A DNA stretch of 22,808 nucleotides from an uncultured Flavobacteriales bacterium (GTDB lineage Bacteria > Bacteroidota > Bacteroidia > CAIKAF01), in the NCBI GenBank assembly GCA_937925455.1, contig CALEWF010000219.1:1-22808 (forward strand). Direction: 5' to 3'. The position numbers and the translations under genes were made by a program. Below the pieces are notes generated by a model. That model did no database searches. It saw nothing but the letters and a program-made list of their open reading frames with translations, and was not told the origin of the DNA. This document shows, one piece after another, positions 21,631 to 22,808 of the stretch; the first letter of the stretch is position 1, and each line of letters opens with the position of its first letter.

Positions 21631-21638
21631 CAAAAATA
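21631..21638 (-). promoter_or_regulatory. -7 box (TATTTTTG) of the DUF2911 gene
   Basis: The minus strand reads TATTTTTG, an exact TAnnTTTG match, giving a start near 21624 and a leader of about 22 nt. It interleaves with the opposite-strand promoter at 21608-21615. Confidence 0.4.
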
Positions 21639-21648
21639 TAAATATTTC

Positions 21649-22575
21649 ATGAAAATGATTCGGCATTTTTTACTCTGTTTATTTATAGCAAATGCTTGGT
21701 CTTTGCTAATAACAAGTTGCGGTAAGAAAAAAACAATCATCCATAGCGATGCTGATCTTTCCGATTCACTTTCTTATCAACAAGATGAAGTAATTTATTA
21801 TGTGTGGGTTGATAACTTAAGGGCACGAAAAAAGCCAGGGAAGGAGGGGGAGATAATTCGTGAACTTAAAAGCATGGAAAAATTAATTTATTTGAACGAA
21901 AAATCTGATTTTAAAGAAGAGGTAAACCTCAGGGGGCGCGTGTATAATGAACCTTGGCTTAAGGTGAAACTACCCGAAGGTGAAATTGGTTGGGTATATG
22001 GCGGTGGTGTTACTACCGATAAACAAGCTGCTGTTGAATCAGATGAATGGCTGATAAGGCCAGGGATTGGCGTAGGGCATATTCGCCTTGGAGAAACAAT
22101 TCGCGAAGCACAAATAGCCTATGGGAAAGACCAAGTAAAAAAACAAAAGTTGTATATCCCCGAAGGAGAAACACAGGATGGCTTTGTGGTATTTCCAAAC
22201 CACGCCAATCAATTAGAATGTTTTATTGATAATACAGGTAAAATTGAAATGATTCGAATAAGTGGAGATTTTTCTTCATGGCATACCACCGAAGGTATTC
22301 GTATAGGTACTACACTGGATGAGCTGGTTGAATTAAACGGAAAACCTATTCAATTCTCTGGATTCGGATGGGATTTAGGCGGAGCCATTATTTCATTTAA
22401 TCAAGGGAAGTTAGAAAAATTAAAATCAAGTTTACATATTACACTTACTTATCCAGAGCAAGGTTTCTCAAATTACGAAAAATATCTCGGAGATCAGATT
22501 ATCTCAAGTAATTCAAAGGATTTGAAAGGAGTAGGAATAACAGTTTATTCAATAACAGTTTTTGCCAATCCATAA
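21649..22575 (+). CDS. Lipoprotein with bacterial SH3-like domain
   Basis: About 308 aa from ATG 21649; the upstream TTG at 21613 belongs to the promoter box. The signal peptide ends in lipobox ITSC, followed by GKKK. Residues about 45-125 form a bacterial SH3 (SH3b) domain: VIYYVWVDNLRARKKPGKEG, EPWLKVKLPEGEIGWVYGGGV. The second half (about 130-308) starts RPGIGVGHIRLGETIREAQ, a 'GVG-IRLG' module seen in uncharacterised secreted proteins, repeated loosely as EGIRIGTTLDELVELNGKP. SH3b domains often bind cell-wall peptides, so a wall-facing role is plausible but unproven. It is divergent from the DUF2911 gene, and repeat copy C begins about 50 bp after its stop. Confidence 0.8.
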   Translation: MKMIRHFLLCLFIANAWSLLITSCGKKKTIIHSDADLSDSLSYQQDEVIYYVWVDNLRARKKPGKEGEIIRELKSMEKLIYLNEKSDFKEEVNLRGRVYNEPWLKVKLPEGEIGWVYGGGVTTDKQAAVESDEWLIRPGIGVGHIRLGETIREAQIAYGKDQVKKQKLYIPEGETQDGFVVFPNHANQLECFIDNTGKIEMIRISGDFSSWHTTEGIRIGTTLDELVELNGKPIQFSGFGWDLGGAIISFNQGKLEKLKSSLHITLTYPEQGFSNYEKYLGDQIISSNSKDLKGVGITVYSITVFANP

Positions 22576-22626
22576 ACCTTGCTTCCAAATCTAATTATCC
22601 CAAAATTGTTGTTGCGTATTTATATT

Positions 22627-22808
22627 AGGCTGCTTTAAGCGGCTGTACGTTGCAAGTCCTCGGGGCTCAGCCACACAGGGCAACGGGGTAGCGGTGTCTT
22701 CGTGCCCTCAGCCCCGCTACCCCGTGCCCTGTGGGCTTCGCCCCTGCGGGCTTTCCACTTCCATCCGCAGCAGTCCGCCCCGCAGGGCGGTTGAGTTGAA
22801 GATGAATC
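22627..22808 (+). repeat. GC-rich hairpin repeat, copy C (reaches window edge)
   Basis: This copy starts AGGCTG, 51 bp after the SH3 lipoprotein stop, and runs to the window end. The central hairpin is the cleanest of the three: 22674-22694 pairs with 22714-22733 with a single bulged base and a 19-nt loop. The small terminal stem CCGCCC (22775-22780) with GGGCGG (22785-22790) around CGCA is perfect. Two single-base indels separate it from copy A over about 178 bp. The true 3' limit may lie outside the window. Confidence 0.85.

Noticed and set aside
22013..22229. Short ORFs on both strands inside the SH3 lipoprotein gene
   Set aside because: They lie wholly within a well-supported gene in other frames and have no independent support.
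9803..22808. CRISPR array or insertion sequence as the source of the three repeats
   Set aside because: The copies are kilobases apart, one is inverted, there are no spacers, no transposase gene and no clear target-site duplication at the visible ends.

Overview
The window looks like chromosomal DNA of a member of the Bacteroidota (Bacteroidetes), probably a free-living or environmental lineage; I cannot place it to genus. The clues are AT-rich DNA with almost no Shine-Dalgarno-like sites, several intergenic TAnnTTTG boxes (the -7 element of Bacteroidota promoters), a CarboxypepD_reg/DUF5686 outer-membrane protein, a TPR-PD40-OmpA protein with the layout of the type IX secretion component PorE, and a 31-codon AURKAIP1/COX24-type gene of the kind found in this phylum. 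Most genes are housekeeping or cell-envelope genes. No tRNA, rRNA, transposase, phage gene or CRISPR array was seen.

Layout: (1) 1-4970, minus strand: asparaginase II family enzyme, an AhpD/CMD-like protein, a DUF5686 outer-membrane protein and LptB; the last three overlap by 8 and 4 bp and should be co-transcribed. (2) 4971-5292: a gene-free stretch with a perfect 16-bp palindrome, a candidate minus-strand promoter and three nested inverted repeats ending in a U-tract. This is a candidate structured RNA or leader of the asparaginase gene. (3) 5293-6727, minus: LytTR response regulator and a glyoxalase II-like hydrolase. (4) 6820-8354, plus: half-size TauE/SafE permease coupled to an M20 amidohydrolase. 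(5) 8355-9658, minus: small membrane protein, strong terminator, coiled-coil lipoprotein. (6) 9659-10213: a mosaic of GC-rich repeats. (7) 10214-12431: DCC-family protein (plus) overlapping tail-to-tail with uvrC (minus). (8) 12528-16693, plus: NlpC/P60 lipoprotein, PorE-like protein, Ppx/GppA phosphatase and a DUF6265-like protein. (9) GC-rich repeat at 16742-16946. (10) 16981-19877, minus: HU, TPR membrane protein, COX24-like mini-protein and RNase G. (11) 19983-22575: mutY (plus), DUF2911 lipoprotein (minus), SH3-domain lipoprotein (plus). (12) A third GC-rich repeat runs to the window end.

The most notable non-genic signals are a family of about 180-bp GC-rich, hairpin-forming intergenic repeats present three times in 22.8 kb with interchangeable 3' modules, and the nested-helix RNA candidate upstream of the asparaginase gene. 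I saw no clear defence or otherwise novel multi-gene system; the case for novelty rests on these two elements.
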